Shown: positions 38,263-48,542, counted from the first letter of the stretch. The stretch: 64,000 bases of DNA from CAJQHK01 sp038142525 (GCA_038142525.1 JAYQKE010000015.1:744001-808000); one strand, 5' to 3'. Notes: generated by a model from the letters alone, not told the origin. Numbers and translations: made by a program.

Positions 38263-38297
38263 GAAAAAAAATGTGCCCCACGGGCACATTTTTTTTT
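38263..38297 (+). terminator. Rho-independent terminator
   Basis: GC stem aaatgtgccc / gggcacattt with loop cac and an A-run before and T-run after (38263-38297), 12 bp past the stop of the 37943 gene. The A/T flanks make it usable from both sides. Confidence 0.85.
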
Positions 38298-38376
38298 CTA
38301 AAATCTTATTTTTACTTTCACAATAAAAAACTGGATAATTTGTTTAATTTATGATACAATAAAACATGATAGTAAT

Positions 38377-38433
38377 TTAAGGAATCTTTGAAAAGCTAAA
38401 AATTCTAATTTTAGCTTTTCAAAGATTCCTTAA
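38377..38433. repeat. 57-bp perfect hairpin, IS5-tip-like MITE
   Basis: Arms of 25 bp (38377-38401 and 38409-38433) are perfectly complementary and start ttaaggaatctttgaaaagc. It is a diverged cousin of the ggaacctctgaaaaac element at 17541-17590 and 51613-51791. It lies 74 bp before the large repeat-protein gene. Confidence 0.8.
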
Positions 38434-38506
38434 ATGAATTATTTGCAATTTAAAAAATTTTTGTGGATATTTTGATTCAGAATAATTTTTGTAGAATTTA
38501 ATAATT

Positions 38507-41500
38507 ATGGTTAATCAAGAGGCAGTGGCAGATATAGATGATATGGGAATTGTATTTTTTTTTTCCCAACAGACGATGTCCGAGAGCAAGGATAAGAAGC
38601 AAGATCAATATAAAGAGTTACTTGATAAATTACTTAAGAATGAGCCAGCAATAATTGCTGTTACCAATGAGGATGATTTTAATGATTTTGTTAAGTTTTT
38701 TAAGGAATTAAATAGAAAATTAAATAAAGAAATCCTAGATGACGAAGAAGAGCAAAGAAAAAAACGGCAAAATAGCTTAAAATTAATTTTTACAGGAAAG
38801 CTAGAAAAAAAACTTGAAGAAACTCCATTTCACATAAATAATGAGTTATTACAGATAGATGTTATTGTTGATAAGGATGATTATCCAAGTCAGAGTTTAG
38901 AAGATGTAATAAGAACAAAGGTTAGAAGAGGTCAATTTTATCAAAAAAATTTTACATTTGCAGTTGGTTTCGAGATTTTAAGCAATTCTGATGTTGATGA
39001 TGAGCAAAAAAAACAGGCAATAGCAAGAATCAAAGAAATACCAGGAGGAGAGGCTTTATTTAAAGAATCTGGTGCAAAAGGTGTAGAAAAAGGTGTAGAA
39101 AAAGGTGCAGGAGATGTAAAAAGATTTAATGAATTTGCACAATTTTTAGGAGGTCAATCTGATCTTAGCAGTGATAAGGAAAAACTGCTTAAATCTTTAT
39201 GGTATAATTTTTCTTTGAGACAGCGGGGTCCAATAGATGAAAAGCAAGTAAGTTTTTATCTAAGAGGAGGTCATGACGAACTACTCGCTTCAGTTCTTAA
39301 ACAAGAAATAGATGATACAAGTTTTTATGCTTTAAAGAAAAAAGATGAGACGAGAGAAAATGAAAACTATGCTGGTTTGCATATGAATGTTTCAATTGCA
39401 GAAGAAGGAGGGAAATTATCATTAACAGTTGAAAAAGTTGGAGAATTTGGTCTAGCCCAATTAGTTGAATTTCAAAAGGGTGATATTTTGGAATTTACTG
39501 CTCCAGAAGGTAAGTTTGATGAATTTGCTAAATATAGAATTATTACTGAACTTAGAAAAGGCAATTTACAAAATTGCCAAATAATAAGAGGTGGAAGCAT
39601 TTTACAAACGGCTAAGATGCAGGAGGAGATTGATAAAACTTATGAGATAGCAGACAAGGAGCATTCTCCTTCTCATCTGGCTATAGCTATTATTAGAGGG
39701 AGAAAAGAAGGATCTTTACAGCAATTTCGTAAAATACTTGATGAGTATAACGGTGGTCAAGGGAAAAAAGAGCAGTTCTGCCACCGCCTGGTGATGTAAA
39801 GTCGGTTGGAGTAGGATTGCCATCGCCCGCACCTAGGTCAGATGCTGGTCAGCATAAGAAACAAGAAACAACTAATTCAGACCTAAAAGCAATAGACCCA
39901 GAAGAAATAGGCCTAGACCTAGACCTAGACCCAGGGGGTTTAGAAAGTGTAATACCAATTGAATCTCGGGTAGATGAACAGCCGCCACCTCCGCCAAAAG
40001 GAAGACTGCCTTTGCAACCTACACCGCCAATAGGAAGCCCAAAAAAATTATCTGCACTTGATGAAGTACCATCCTCACCTAGGTCAGATGCTGGTCAGCA
40101 TCAGGAACAAGGAAAAACAACCCCCAGTACCGCCAGTGTGGGTTCAGAGGAACCCCAACCCCCAGTAGTGCCAGGGTACTGGGGTTGGTCAGACCACCCT
40201 CCAGGCTTGATACTAGACCTGATGATGGAGTGGTGGGTTCAGAGAAATCCCAACCCCCAGCAGTCGCCTCAGTTGGACGACCAGCATCGGCAGAAGTTAG
40301 AAAACGCCTTTGCAAGACATCGGCAGAAGGTAGACAACGACCAGAGTCCACGCAACCTACACCGCCAATAGGAAGCCCAAAAAAATTATCTGCACTTGAT
40401 GAAGTACCATCCTCACCTAGGTCAGATGCTGGTCAGCATCAGGAACAAGGAAAAACAACCCCCAGTACCGCCAGTGTGGGTTCAGAGGAACCCCAACCCC
40501 CAGTAGTGCCAGGGTACTGGGGGTTGGTCAGACCACCCTCCAGGCTTGATACTAGACCTGATGATGGAGTGGTGGGTTCAGAGAAATCCCAACCCCCAGC
40601 AGTCGCCTCAGTTGGACGACCAGCATCGGCAGAAGTTAGAAAACAAAGACATCGGCAGAAGGTAGACAACGACCAGAGTCCACGCAACCTACACCGCCAA
40701 TAGGAAGCCCAAAAAAATTATCTGCACTTGATGAAGTACCATCCTCACCTAGGTCAGATGCTGGTCAGCATCAGGAACAAGGAAAAACAACCCCCAGTAC
40801 CGCCAGTGTGGGTTCAGAGGAACCCCAACCCCCAGTAGTGCCAGGGTACTGGGGGTTGGTCAGACCACCCTCCAGGCTTGATACTAGACCTGATGATGGA
40901 GTGGTGGGTTCAGAGAAATCCCAACCCCCAGCAGTCGCCTCAGTTGGACGACCAGCATCGGCAGAAGTTAGAAAAAGCAACATCGGCAGAAGGTAGACAA
41001 CGACCAGAGTCCACGCAACCTACACCGCCAATAGGAAGCCCAAAAAAATTATCTGCACTTGATGAAGTACCATCCTCACCTAGGTCAGATGCTGGTCAGC
41101 ATCAGGAACAAGGAAAAACAACCCCCAGTACCGCCAGTGTGGGTTCAGAGGAACCCCAACCCCCAGTAGTGCCAGGGTACTGGGGGTTGGTCAGACCACC
41201 CTCCAGGCTTGATACTAGACCTGATGATGGAGTGGTGGGTTCAGAGAAATCCCAACCCCCAGCAGTCGCCTCAGTTGGACGACCAGCATCGGCAGAAGTT
41301 AGAAAACGAGCAGCATCGGCAGAAGGTAGACAACGACCAGAGTCCACGCAACCTACACCGCCAATAGGAAGCCCAAAAAAATTATCTGCACTTGATGAAG
41401 TACCATCCTCACCTAGGTCAGATGCTGGTCAGCATCAGGAACAAGGAAAAACAACCCCCAGTACCGCCAGTGTGGGTTCAGAGGAACCCCAACCCCCAGT

Positions 41501-42730
41501 AGTGCCAGGGTACTGGGGGTTGGTCAGACCACCCTCCAGGCTTGATACTAGACCTGATGATGGAGTGGTGGGTTCAGAGAAATCCCAACCCCCAGCAGTC
41601 GCCTCAGTTGGACGACCAGCATCGGCAGAAGTTAGAAAACGAGCAGCATCGGCAGAAGGTAGACAACGACCAGAGTCCACGCAACCTACACCGCCAATAG
41701 GAAGCCCAAAAAAATTATCTGCACTTGATGAAGTACCATCCTCACCTAGGTCAGATGCTGGTCAGCATCAGGAACAAGGAAAAACAACCCCCAGTACCGC
41801 CAGTGTGGGTTCAGAGGAACCCCAACCCCCAGTAGTGCCAGGGTACTGGGGGTTGGTCAGACCACCCTCCAGGCTTGATACTAGACCTGATGATGGAGTG
41901 GTGGGTTCAGAGAAATCCCAACCCCCAGCAGTCGCCTCAGTTGGACGACCAGCATCGGCAGAAGTTAGAAAACGAGCAGCATCGGCAGAAGGTAGACAAC
42001 GACCAGAGTCCACGCAACCTACACCGCCAATAGGAAGCCCAAAAAAATTATCTGCACTTGATGAAGTACCATCCTCACCTAGGTCAGATGCTGGTCAGCA
42101 TCAGGAACAAGGAAAAACAACCCCCAGTACCGCCAGTGTGGGTTCAGAGGAACCCCAACCCCCAGTAGTGCCAGGGTACTGGGGGTTGGTCAGACCTCCA
42201 GGCTTGATCCAGGCTTGATACTAGACCTGATGATGGAGTGGTGGGTTCAGAGAAATCCCAAACCAGGCTTGTCGCAGCAGTCGCCTCAGTTGGACGACCA
42301 GCATCGGCAGAAGTTAGAAAACGAGCAGCATCGGCAGAAGGTAGACAACGACCAGAGTCCACGCAACCTACACCGCCAATAGGAAGCCCAAAAAAATTAT
42401 CTGCACTTGATGAAGTACCATCCTCACCTAGGTCAGATGCTGGTCAGCATCAGGAACAAGGAAAAACAACCCCCAGTACCGCCAGTGTGGGTTCAGAGGA
42501 ACCCCAACCCCCAGTAGTGCCAGGGTACTGGGGGTTGGTCAGACCACCCTCCAGGCTTGATACTAGACCTGATGATGGAGTGGTGGGTTCAGAGAAATCC
42601 CAACCCCCAGCAGTCGCCTCAGTTGGACGACCAGCATCGGCCAGCATCGGCAGAAGGTAGACAACGACCAGAGTCCACAGTACAATTTCCATCTGTTGGT
42701 TCTTCTAGGGATAGTTCTCCCCAGAAGTAA
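38507..42730 (+). CDS. Large effector-like protein: PDZ-like domain plus eight 111-residue Pro-rich repeats, frame interrupted
   Basis: ATG 38507 (MVNQEAVADIDD). Residues 1-430 are acidic and helical and contain a PDZ-like stretch (ENYAGLHMNVSIAEEGGKL...KVGEFGLAQLVEFQKGDILEF). At 39775 gagcagttctgccaccg breaks the frame; gagcagctgccaccg would restore it and lead into PPPGDVKSVG and the Pro-rich region. Eight repeats follow (40018-42700), then a short tail ending SVGSSRDSSPQK at 42730. Other breaks: G4 for G5 in unit 1, GCAGC-site damage in units 1-3, and a 7-bp change in unit 7. Intact size is near 1400 residues. No signal peptide or membrane segment. The repeats are about half G+C, unlike anything else here. 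Likely a secreted or host-facing repeat protein; no family recognised. Confidence 0.68.
40018..42700 (+). repeat. Eight tandem copies of a 333-bp (111-codon) repeat
   Basis: Unit starts (cctacaccgccaataggaag) at 40018, 40356, 40688, 41019, 41352, 41685, 42018 and 42367. Units 4-6 are exactly 333 bp and appear identical; the others differ by small indels. Translated: PTPPIGSPKKLSALDEVPSS..., with inner partial repeats VGSEEPQPPVV and VGSEKSQPPAV, and ASAEVRK/ASAEGRQ. Each unit carries a hairpin with arms aacccccagta / tactgggggtt and a 9-nt loop. All frames are stop-poor, which creates spurious minus-strand frames. Confidence 0.92.
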
Positions 42731-42794
42731 TCCTTTTAACTTAAAATAAATAATCTATCTTTATCTTTTTGGCTAAAAATTACACTTTAATATC

Positions 42795-43592
42795 ATGACA
42801 AATAAGGATTATCTAGAAATAGCGGGTAAAAAATTTACCTCCAGATTATTAGTTGGAACGGGTAAATATCAGGATCTGCCAGAAACAAAAGCAGCCATTG
42901 AAGCCAGCGGTGCCGAGATTGTAACGGTTGCTGTGAGAAGGGTTAATATTGAAAAAAAAGATGAACCAATGCTTCAGGATGTTATCGATCCTGCCAAATT
43001 TACCTATTTACCCAATACTGCAGGTTGTTTTACGGCTAAGGATGCTATTAGAACTCTCAAATTAGCCAAAATTATTGGTGGTTGGAATTTGGTAAAATTA
43101 GAAGTTTTATCCAATGATGATATTCTTTATCCCAAAATTACTGAAACATTGCAAGCGGCAGAATTGCTGGTTAGTGAAGGTTTTGATGTTATGGTTTACA
43201 CTAATGATGATCCAATTGTGGCTAAGGAATTGGAAGATATTGGCTGTGTGGCGGTCATGCCACTTGGTGCGCCGATTGGTTCTGGGCTTGGAATTCAAAA
43301 TCCTTTAAATATTGAGATTATTCTTTCCAATGCCAAAGTGCCAATTTTGGTTGATGCTGGTGTTGGCACGGCGTCCGATGCTTCTCTTGCTATGGAGATG
43401 GGTTGCGATGGTGTTTTAATGAATAGTGCCATTGCTCACGCTAAAAATCCTATCCTTATGGCTCAGGCTATGAAATTAGCGGTTGAATCTGGCCGTCATG
43501 CCTTCCTTGCTGGCGGAATGACTAGGAAGAAATATGGGGAAAGATCCAGCCCAATAGATAATAGAATTTCTGTTAAACCAGTCACAAGCTAA
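42795..43592 (+). CDS. thiG: Thiazole synthase ThiG
   Basis: 265 residues, TIM barrel. LEIAGKKFTSRLLVGTGKY start, NLVKLEVLSND with the Schiff-base Lys, VMPLGAPIGSGLGIQNPLNI and PILVDAGVGTASDASLAMEMGCDGVLMNSAIA phosphate-binding loops. It joins deoxyxylulose phosphate, ThiS thiocarboxylate and dehydroglycine into thiazole phosphate. After the usual C-terminus (SSPIDNRIS) six residues V-K-P-V-T-S and the stop come from a dispersed palindrome half-site. It stands alone between the repeat protein and IS630. Confidence 0.95.
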   Translation: MTNKDYLEIAGKKFTSRLLVGTGKYQDLPETKAAIEASGAEIVTVAVRRVNIEKKDEPMLQDVIDPAKFTYLPNTAGCFTAKDAIRTLKLAKIIGGWNLVKLEVLSNDDILYPKITETLQAAELLVSEGFDVMVYTNDDPIVAKELEDIGCVAVMPLGAPIGSGLGIQNPLNIEIILSNAKVPILVDAGVGTASDASLAMEMGCDGVLMNSAIAHAKNPILMAQAMKLAVESGRHAFLAGGMTRKKYGERSSPIDNRISVKPVTS

Positions 43593-43597
43593 TTGCC
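43572..43597 (+). repeat. Half-site of the aacc(c)agtcacaaactag palindromic repeat at the thiG 3-prime end
   Basis: aaaccagtcacaagctaattgc overlaps the last codons and stop of thiG. Compare 13381-13401, 48964-48986 and 55041-55062. Read in the gene frame it encodes K-P-V-T-S-stop. Confidence 0.7.
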
Positions 43598-43679
43598 TAT
43601 TTTATGTCTGTTTTTTTAAGATGAATTTGGATGTGATATTTCTAATTTTAATATCTTTCACAATATTCACTCCTATAAA

Positions 43680-43790
43680 TTATGGATGTTATTTGCAACG
43701 TTGGTCCGGACCCATATGACTTGAAGCACTAGCTCCTCCTACAGCAGTTTGTGGCGGCGTTGATGTAGCTTGTATAGTCTCTAGTCTTTT
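43680..43790 (-). pseudogene. Possible C-terminal tail of a Pro/Ser-rich protein cut by IS630
   Basis: The minus strand reads TIQATSTPPQTAVGGASASS then HMGPDQRCK and a stop near 43686. The composition (Ser/Thr/Pro/Ala, higher G+C) resembles the tails of the effector-like proteins at 38507 and 51901. The upstream part would lie beyond IS630 but I cannot find it there. Weak evidence. Confidence 0.25.
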
Positions 43791-43791
43791 A

Positions 43792-44780
43792 TAGCCAATT
43801 AAATTAAGCTTGCATTTCTTGCGCCAGGAGAATAAAATTCTGGCAAAAACTATGCCAGTTCCATATTCTAATGATTTAAGAAAAAAGTTATTGATTTACT
43901 TGAGATCAACAAGAAGAGTCCAAAGGAGGTATCGTTATTGTTGAATATACATCCAACGACTATAACTCGTTGGCACAAGAGATATAGAGAGGAAGGTCTT
44001 TATGAGTTTCGAGGCTATAACGATAATAAGGATAAGATTAAGATTAAAGATCCTACGAAGATAAAGAAGATTATAGAAGAGAGTCCATTTATCAATTGTT
44101 ACGAGATTGCAGAGATGATTGATGAGGATGTAACTGATGTAACAATATTGAATTATATTAGAAGACTAGGATTGACCTTTAAAAAAACTCCAAGATATAC
44201 AAAGAAAGGAATGAAAAACTTAGATCTGAATTCATAAAATCAATTGCCAATCTCGATCAAAAAAAGCTATATGATTTTGATGAGTCTGGTATCGATCTTG
44301 AGATTAACTGTGAATATGGATTTGCCAAAAAAGGAAAGAGGCTTGAAGTTCCAAGATCTGGTAGAAGAGGCAAAAGACTGAATATACTGGTGACAAGAAA
44401 TCATAATAATGATTTAATATGTTCAAAAATATATGAATCATCAATTGATAAACAAATATTTAAGGACTATCTTAAGAACGATCTATTTCCAAATATTGAG
44501 TCAGGATCTTATCTGGTACTTGATAACGCCAAATTTCATCATGACTCAAAGGCAGAAATTGCTGATAAAAATATTGAAAACATTGCAGACATAGCAAAGA
44601 AATTCAATATCACATTACTTTATCTTCCAGCTTATTCACCAGATCTTAACCCAATTGAAAAGAAATGGTCTCAAATCAAGTATTGGTACAGGAAGTGGAG
44701 AAATAAATACAGCGATAAAAGAGAGTTACTCGAAATGTTGCTTGGAATAAGAGAAAATGCAAGCTTAATTTAGTTGTCTA
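43792..44780 (+). mobile_element. IS630-family element
   Basis: Inverted ends tagccaattaaattaagctt (43792 on) and the inverse ending ...tagttgtcta at 44780 match over about 25 bp and are flanked by TA on both sides, the IS630/Tc1 target. About 990 bp with one transposase gene. Confidence 0.82.
43851..44773 (+). pseudogene. IS630-family transposase with frameshifts
   Basis: ATG 43851 (MPVPYSNDLRKK), then one A missing. The main frame from about 43890 has the HTH (KEVSLLLNIHPTTITRWHKRYREEGLYEF); a second slip near 44205 leads to LYDFDESGID (Asp), SYLVLDNAKFHHDS (Asp) and LPAYSPDLNPIEKKWSQIK (Glu), ending GIRENASLI. Repairing two single-base slips would restore a full-length DDE transposase of about 305 residues. 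Confidence 0.82.
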
Positions 44781-44987
44781 TATATCATAATTTTAGACCT
44801 CATGCAAGTAATTTATTATTTTTACAATCATCCTTTAATTTAAAAGGGTAATTTAAATTGTAAATATTGATTTTGAGATTTTTATTGCCCGCTAATTAAA
44901 ATTGTTTTATTTACTTTAAAATCACACTTGTTTTTAATAATCATTAGAATTATTATTTTCTCTTGCTCGTTTTGGTATTATACTTTT

Positions 44988-45064
44988 GGGGGTGTAGCTC
45001 AGTTGGTTAGAGCGCCTGCCTGTCACGCAGGAGGCCGCGGGTTCGAGTCCCGTCACTCCCGCCA
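44988..45064 (+). tRNA. tRNA-Asp (GTC)
   Basis: 77 nt including encoded CCA. Acceptor gggggtg pairs with cactccc (one G-U); D-loop agctcagttggttagagc; anticodon stem cctgc-c-tGTCac-gcagg; T-arm gggttcgagtccc. The anticodon GTC reads Asp codons. A TATTAT box lies about 12 bp upstream (44976). It precedes atpH by 13 bp. Confidence 0.97.
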
Positions 45065-45077
45065 CTTAAATTTGTTG

Positions 45078-45623
45078 ATGATTAATAATAGTTTGATTGA
45101 TAATTATGCTAATTCGGCATTTAATTTTGCCAAAGCAAATGATACTGTTAGTATTTTTGCATCTGAATTAAATGAAGTTTCACAAAATTTATCTCAAGAT
45201 TTAATCAAGGAATTATCCAATCCAACAATTTCTAAAGATGTTTTATCTGATATTGCTCTAGAAATTGGCAAAAAGCTGAAATTATCAGCAGATGTTCTGA
45301 ATTTTTTGAAGATTATCATTACTAATCGAAGAATCTCTTTAATAGCAGCAATTTCCAAAAAATTTACCGAAATCTTTAAAAAGGATCAAAATATTATCAC
45401 AGCAAAAATTTATGTGGTAAATAAAATTTCTGATCACTATCTTGGGCAGATCAAAGATGTTCTTGCTAAAAGATATAAGGATAAAATTATTGAAACTGAG
45501 CAAATTATTAAAAAAGATATTTTAGGTGGTGTGGTGATTAAAATTGGTTCTGAATTAATTGATTCAAGCCTGACAAATTCCCTACATCAATTACAAGCTG
45601 AGTTACAGCAAGAATGTTATTAA
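45078..45623 (+). CDS. atpH: ATP synthase F1 subunit delta
   Basis: 181 residues from ATG 45078 (MINNSLIDNYANSAFNFAK). Longer frames would read through the tRNA. Pattern of OSCP/delta: N-terminal six-helix domain, then NFLKIIITNRRISLIAAISKKF and the C-terminal DILGGVVIKIGSELIDSSLTNSLHQL. It forms the peripheral-stalk contact at the top of F1. atpA follows after 18 bp. Confidence 0.94.
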   Translation: MINNSLIDNYANSAFNFAKANDTVSIFASELNEVSQNLSQDLIKELSNPTISKDVLSDIALEIGKKLKLSADVLNFLKIIITNRRISLIAAISKKFTEIFKKDQNIITAKIYVVNKISDHYLGQIKDVLAKRYKDKIIETEQIIKKDILGGVVIKIGSELIDSSLTNSLHQLQAELQQECY

Positions 45624-45641
45624 TTTATTAAAACTTATATT

Positions 45642-47171
45642 ATGCAATTAAATATAGATGAATTTTCTAGTATTTTAGAAAAAAAAATCAGTGATTTTAA
45701 ATCATCTGCCGAGTTAAAAGAAGTTGGTGAGGTAATCTCTGTTGGTGATGGCATTGCTAAGATATATGGTTTGGATAATGTTCAAATTGGTGAGATGGTT
45801 GATTTTGAGTCTGGCGTTCGTGGCATGGCTTTAAATTTAGAAAAAGATAATGTTGGTGCTGTAATTTTTGGTGATAGTGATAAAATTAAGGAGGGCGATA
45901 ATGTTAAAAGAGTTGGTAAAATTGTTGAAGTTCCAGTTGGTAAAGGTCTTTTAGGTCGTGTTGTTGATTCTCTTGGTAATCCAATTGATGGTAAGGGTCC
46001 ATTAAAAGATGTAGAATATAAAAGAATTGAGGTCAAGGCACCTGGTATTATTGATAGGCAATCGGTTGGGGAGCCAATGCAAACTGGTATTAAGGCGGTT
46101 GATAGTTTGATTCCTGTTGGTCGTGGTCAAAGAGAATTAATCATTGGTGATAGACAAACTGGTAAAACCGCTATCATTATCGATACATTCTTAAATCAGG
46201 CACCAAATAATAAATTGGATGATGAATCAAAAAAATTATATTGTATTTATGTCGCAATTGGTCAAAAAAGATCAACCATTGCCAATATCGTTAAAACTTT
46301 AGAAGAATCTGGCGCTATGGAATATTCTACTATTGTTTCGGCTACCGCTTCTGAAGTCGCTTCCATGCAATTTTTTGCACCTTATACAGGCTGTACTATT
46401 GGGGAATATTTCCGTGATAATGGCATGCATGCTTTAATTGCTTATGATGATCTTTCCAAACATGCTGTAGCTTATCGTGAAATGTCATTACTTTTAAAAA
46501 GACCTCCAGGGCGTGAAGCTTATCCTGGTGATGTATTCTACGCTCATTCTCGTTTATTGGAGCGTGCCGCAAAAATGTCTGACGCAAGAGGTGGCGGTTC
46601 ATTAACGGCACTTCCTGTGATTGAAACTCAGGCTGGTGATGTTTCGGCCTATATTCCAACTAATGTAATTTCAATTACTGATGGTCAGATCTTTTTGGAA
46701 ACTGAATTATTCTACAAAGGTGTTAAACCGGCAATTAATGTTGGTCTTTCAGTATCTAGGGTTGGTTCTGCCGCTCAAACTAAGGCTATGAAACAAGTTT
46801 CTGGTACTATTAAATTAGATCTCGCACAATTTAGGGAATTGGAAGCTTTTGCTCAATTTGGTTCTGATCTTGATGTTGCAACACAAAAATTGCTTGATAA
46901 GGGACAAAAATTAACTGAACTTTTAAAACAAAATCAATATAGCCCATTACCTTTTGAGGAGCAGGCTGTTTCAATTTATGTTGGTGTTAAAGATTATCTT
47001 AAAGATATTGAAACTGCTGAAATTACTCGCTTTGAAGAAGAGTTTTTAAGAGTAATGAGAGATAAAAATCAAAAACTTCTTGATGCAATTCGCGAAGAGA
47101 AAAAAATCACTGATAAAATTGAAAAAGATCTAAAAAAAGCAATTGAGGATTTTTTGAAAAAATTTAAATAG
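45642..47171 (+). CDS. atpA: ATP synthase F1 subunit alpha
   Basis: 509 residues, complete. P-loop GDRQTGKTAIIID, LLLKRPPGREAYPGDVFYAHSRLLERAAK, and the arginine-finger region VGLSVSRVGSAAQTKAMKQVSG. The non-catalytic nucleotide subunit of F1. In the usual order between atpH and atpG. Confidence 0.98.
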   Translation: MQLNIDEFSSILEKKISDFKSSAELKEVGEVISVGDGIAKIYGLDNVQIGEMVDFESGVRGMALNLEKDNVGAVIFGDSDKIKEGDNVKRVGKIVEVPVGKGLLGRVVDSLGNPIDGKGPLKDVEYKRIEVKAPGIIDRQSVGEPMQTGIKAVDSLIPVGRGQRELIIGDRQTGKTAIIIDTFLNQAPNNKLDDESKKLYCIYVAIGQKRSTIANIVKTLEESGAMEYSTIVSATASEVASMQFFAPYTGCTIGEYFRDNGMHALIAYDDLSKHAVAYREMSLLLKRPPGREAYPGDVFYAHSRLLERAAKMSDARGGGSLTALPVIETQAGDVSAYIPTNVISITDGQIFLETELFYKGVKPAINVGLSVSRVGSAAQTKAMKQVSGTIKLDLAQFRELEAFAQFGSDLDVATQKLLDKGQKLTELLKQNQYSPLPFEEQAVSIYVGVKDYLKDIETAEITRFEEEFLRVMRDKNQKLLDAIREEKKITDKIEKDLKKAIEDFLKKFK

Positions 47172-47183
47172 GGATAAAGATTC

Positions 47184-48113
47184 ATGTCAAATTTAAAGAC
47201 TCTTAAAAATAGAATCAAATCAGTAAAATCTACTCAAAAGATTACTAAAGCCATGAAGATGGTTCTTACTTCTAAGTTAAGAAAGGCCAAATTAGCAGTT
47301 GAAAATGCTCGCCCTTATGGTGAAAAAATCTCTGAGATGGTTATAGATATTGCTGGTGATTTACCAAAAGATGTTTTGGAGGAGAAAAAATCTATTTTAA
47401 CGGGTGATGGCAAGGAAAAAACTCATCTTTTAGTTGTTTTATCATCTGATCGTGGTCTTTGTGGTGGCCTGAATAGTAATAATGTTAAGCAGGTTAAAGC
47501 CATAATTGCTGATCTGAAATCTCAGGGAAAAGAAGTTAAATTATTTTGTGTTGGAAAAAAAGCCTATGATCAATTAGTAATTAAATATAGTGATTTAATT
47601 ATTGAAACAGAATTTGGCATTTTTAAAAATAATATTTCTTATGATATTTCTTTGGAATTATCAAAAAAAATTATTAAATTATATGATGAAGAGCAATTTG
47701 ATATTTGCCAAATTTGTTATAGTGAGTTTAAATCAGCAATTAGTCAAAAACCAAGTCAGCGACAATTAATCCCTTCTCCAATTGAAATTAAAAGTGGTAA
47801 AAAACAAGAATTAAATTCTCCAATTACTTTTGAGCCGAGTCAAAAAGAAATTTTGGAAGATTTATTACCAAAAAATCTAGCTATTCAGATCTTTAATAAA
47901 TTATTAGAAAATAGCGCTTCCGAGCAAGGTGCCAGAATGGCCGCTATGGAATCAGCAACTAATAATGCTGGTAAGATGATTAAGGATCTTACTCTTTTCT
48001 ACAATAGAAGCCGTCAGGCCAATATTACTCGTGAATTAATAGACATTATATCTGGCGACTCCATGCCTCTTAATTTGCTATATTGTCTTTTTAAGATGAG
48101 CTTTGATATGTGA
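47184..48113 (+). CDS. atpG: ATP synthase F1 subunit gamma, altered C-terminus
   Basis: Central rotor subunit. N-terminal NLKTLKNRIKSVKSTQKITKAMKMV and C-terminal SEQGARMAAMESATNNAGKMIKDL ... RQANITRELIDIISG are canonical. The family normally ends a few residues after this; here about 18 more (DSMPLNLLYCLFKM...) run towards an IS256 relic starting near 48148. atpD and atpC, which normally follow, are absent from the window. The extension may be a lost stop or a junction formed when the operon was broken. Confidence 0.92.
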   Translation: MSNLKTLKNRIKSVKSTQKITKAMKMVLTSKLRKAKLAVENARPYGEKISEMVIDIAGDLPKDVLEEKKSILTGDGKEKTHLLVVLSSDRGLCGGLNSNNVKQVKAIIADLKSQGKEVKLFCVGKKAYDQLVIKYSDLIIETEFGIFKNNISYDISLELSKKIIKLYDEEQFDICQICYSEFKSAISQKPSQRQLIPSPIEIKSGKKQELNSPITFEPSQKEILEDLLPKNLAIQIFNKLLENSASEQGARMAAMESATNNAGKMIKDLTLFYNRSRQANITRELIDIISGDSMPLNLLYCLFKMSFDM

Positions 48114-48542
48114 GTATGGAAATTTGAACCTACCATAAAAACTGTGTAAATAATCAATTTACAATCTAAAGATTTTTAAATTTTGCCTTAATGATCTCAT
48201 TAAGAATTGAGATTTTATTTTTACAAAATTTTAAGCAAAGCCTGTCTTGTAAAAATATAAATCCAATTTTTAAGATAATTTTTAGCAAAAATTTGTTTTT
48301 CATTTAGGTCAATATTCTATTTTTTTAAGCTAAATCCAATTTTAATTCTCCCTTCAAATTTTATGGAAAATTGACCAATAATCAAGCTCCAATTTGGGAG
48401 TGTCCAAAATTCCGTGTCAAATTTATATTTTGATTTTTTTATCTGATTCATTTAAATATCTTGTATATTTAATTATTTATTTTAAAAATATTTCTGTTGC
48501 AATTGTTTTGCAACTTTATTTAATTATGCCATTTTAACCACT
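48114..48542. other. Gene-free stretch after atpG with an IS256 relic
   Basis: Filled mostly by the 3-prime end of an IS256-type element in minus orientation (48148-48400). The last 140 bp are AT-rich and probably hold the promoter of the small secreted protein at 48543. No frames of note. Confidence 0.6.
48148..48400 (-). mobile_element. IS256-family relic (3-prime end only)
   Basis: The reverse complement matches 9525-9775 of the IS256 element: the last transposase codons (ccaaattggagcttgatt...), the stop region, the hairpin with acaag/cttgt arms and the terminal ctgtgt. Similarity is good but clearly diverged, so it is an older insertion than 8219-9778. It abuts the unusual atpG tail. Confidence 0.75.

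Noticed and set aside
40079..42692. Repeated minus-strand open frames of 70-90 codons (MDSGRCLPSAD...) in the repeat array
   Set aside because: They are a by-product of stop-poor, GC-rich tandem repeats; the plus-strand frame joins an N-terminal domain and a proper tail, the minus frames have neither.
40018..42700. CRISPR array
   Set aside because: Units are 333 bp, continuous and coding, with no spacers and no cas genes.
44928..45077. Longer atpH starting at 44928
   Set aside because: It would translate the tRNA-Asp gene; ATG 45078 gives the family N-terminus.
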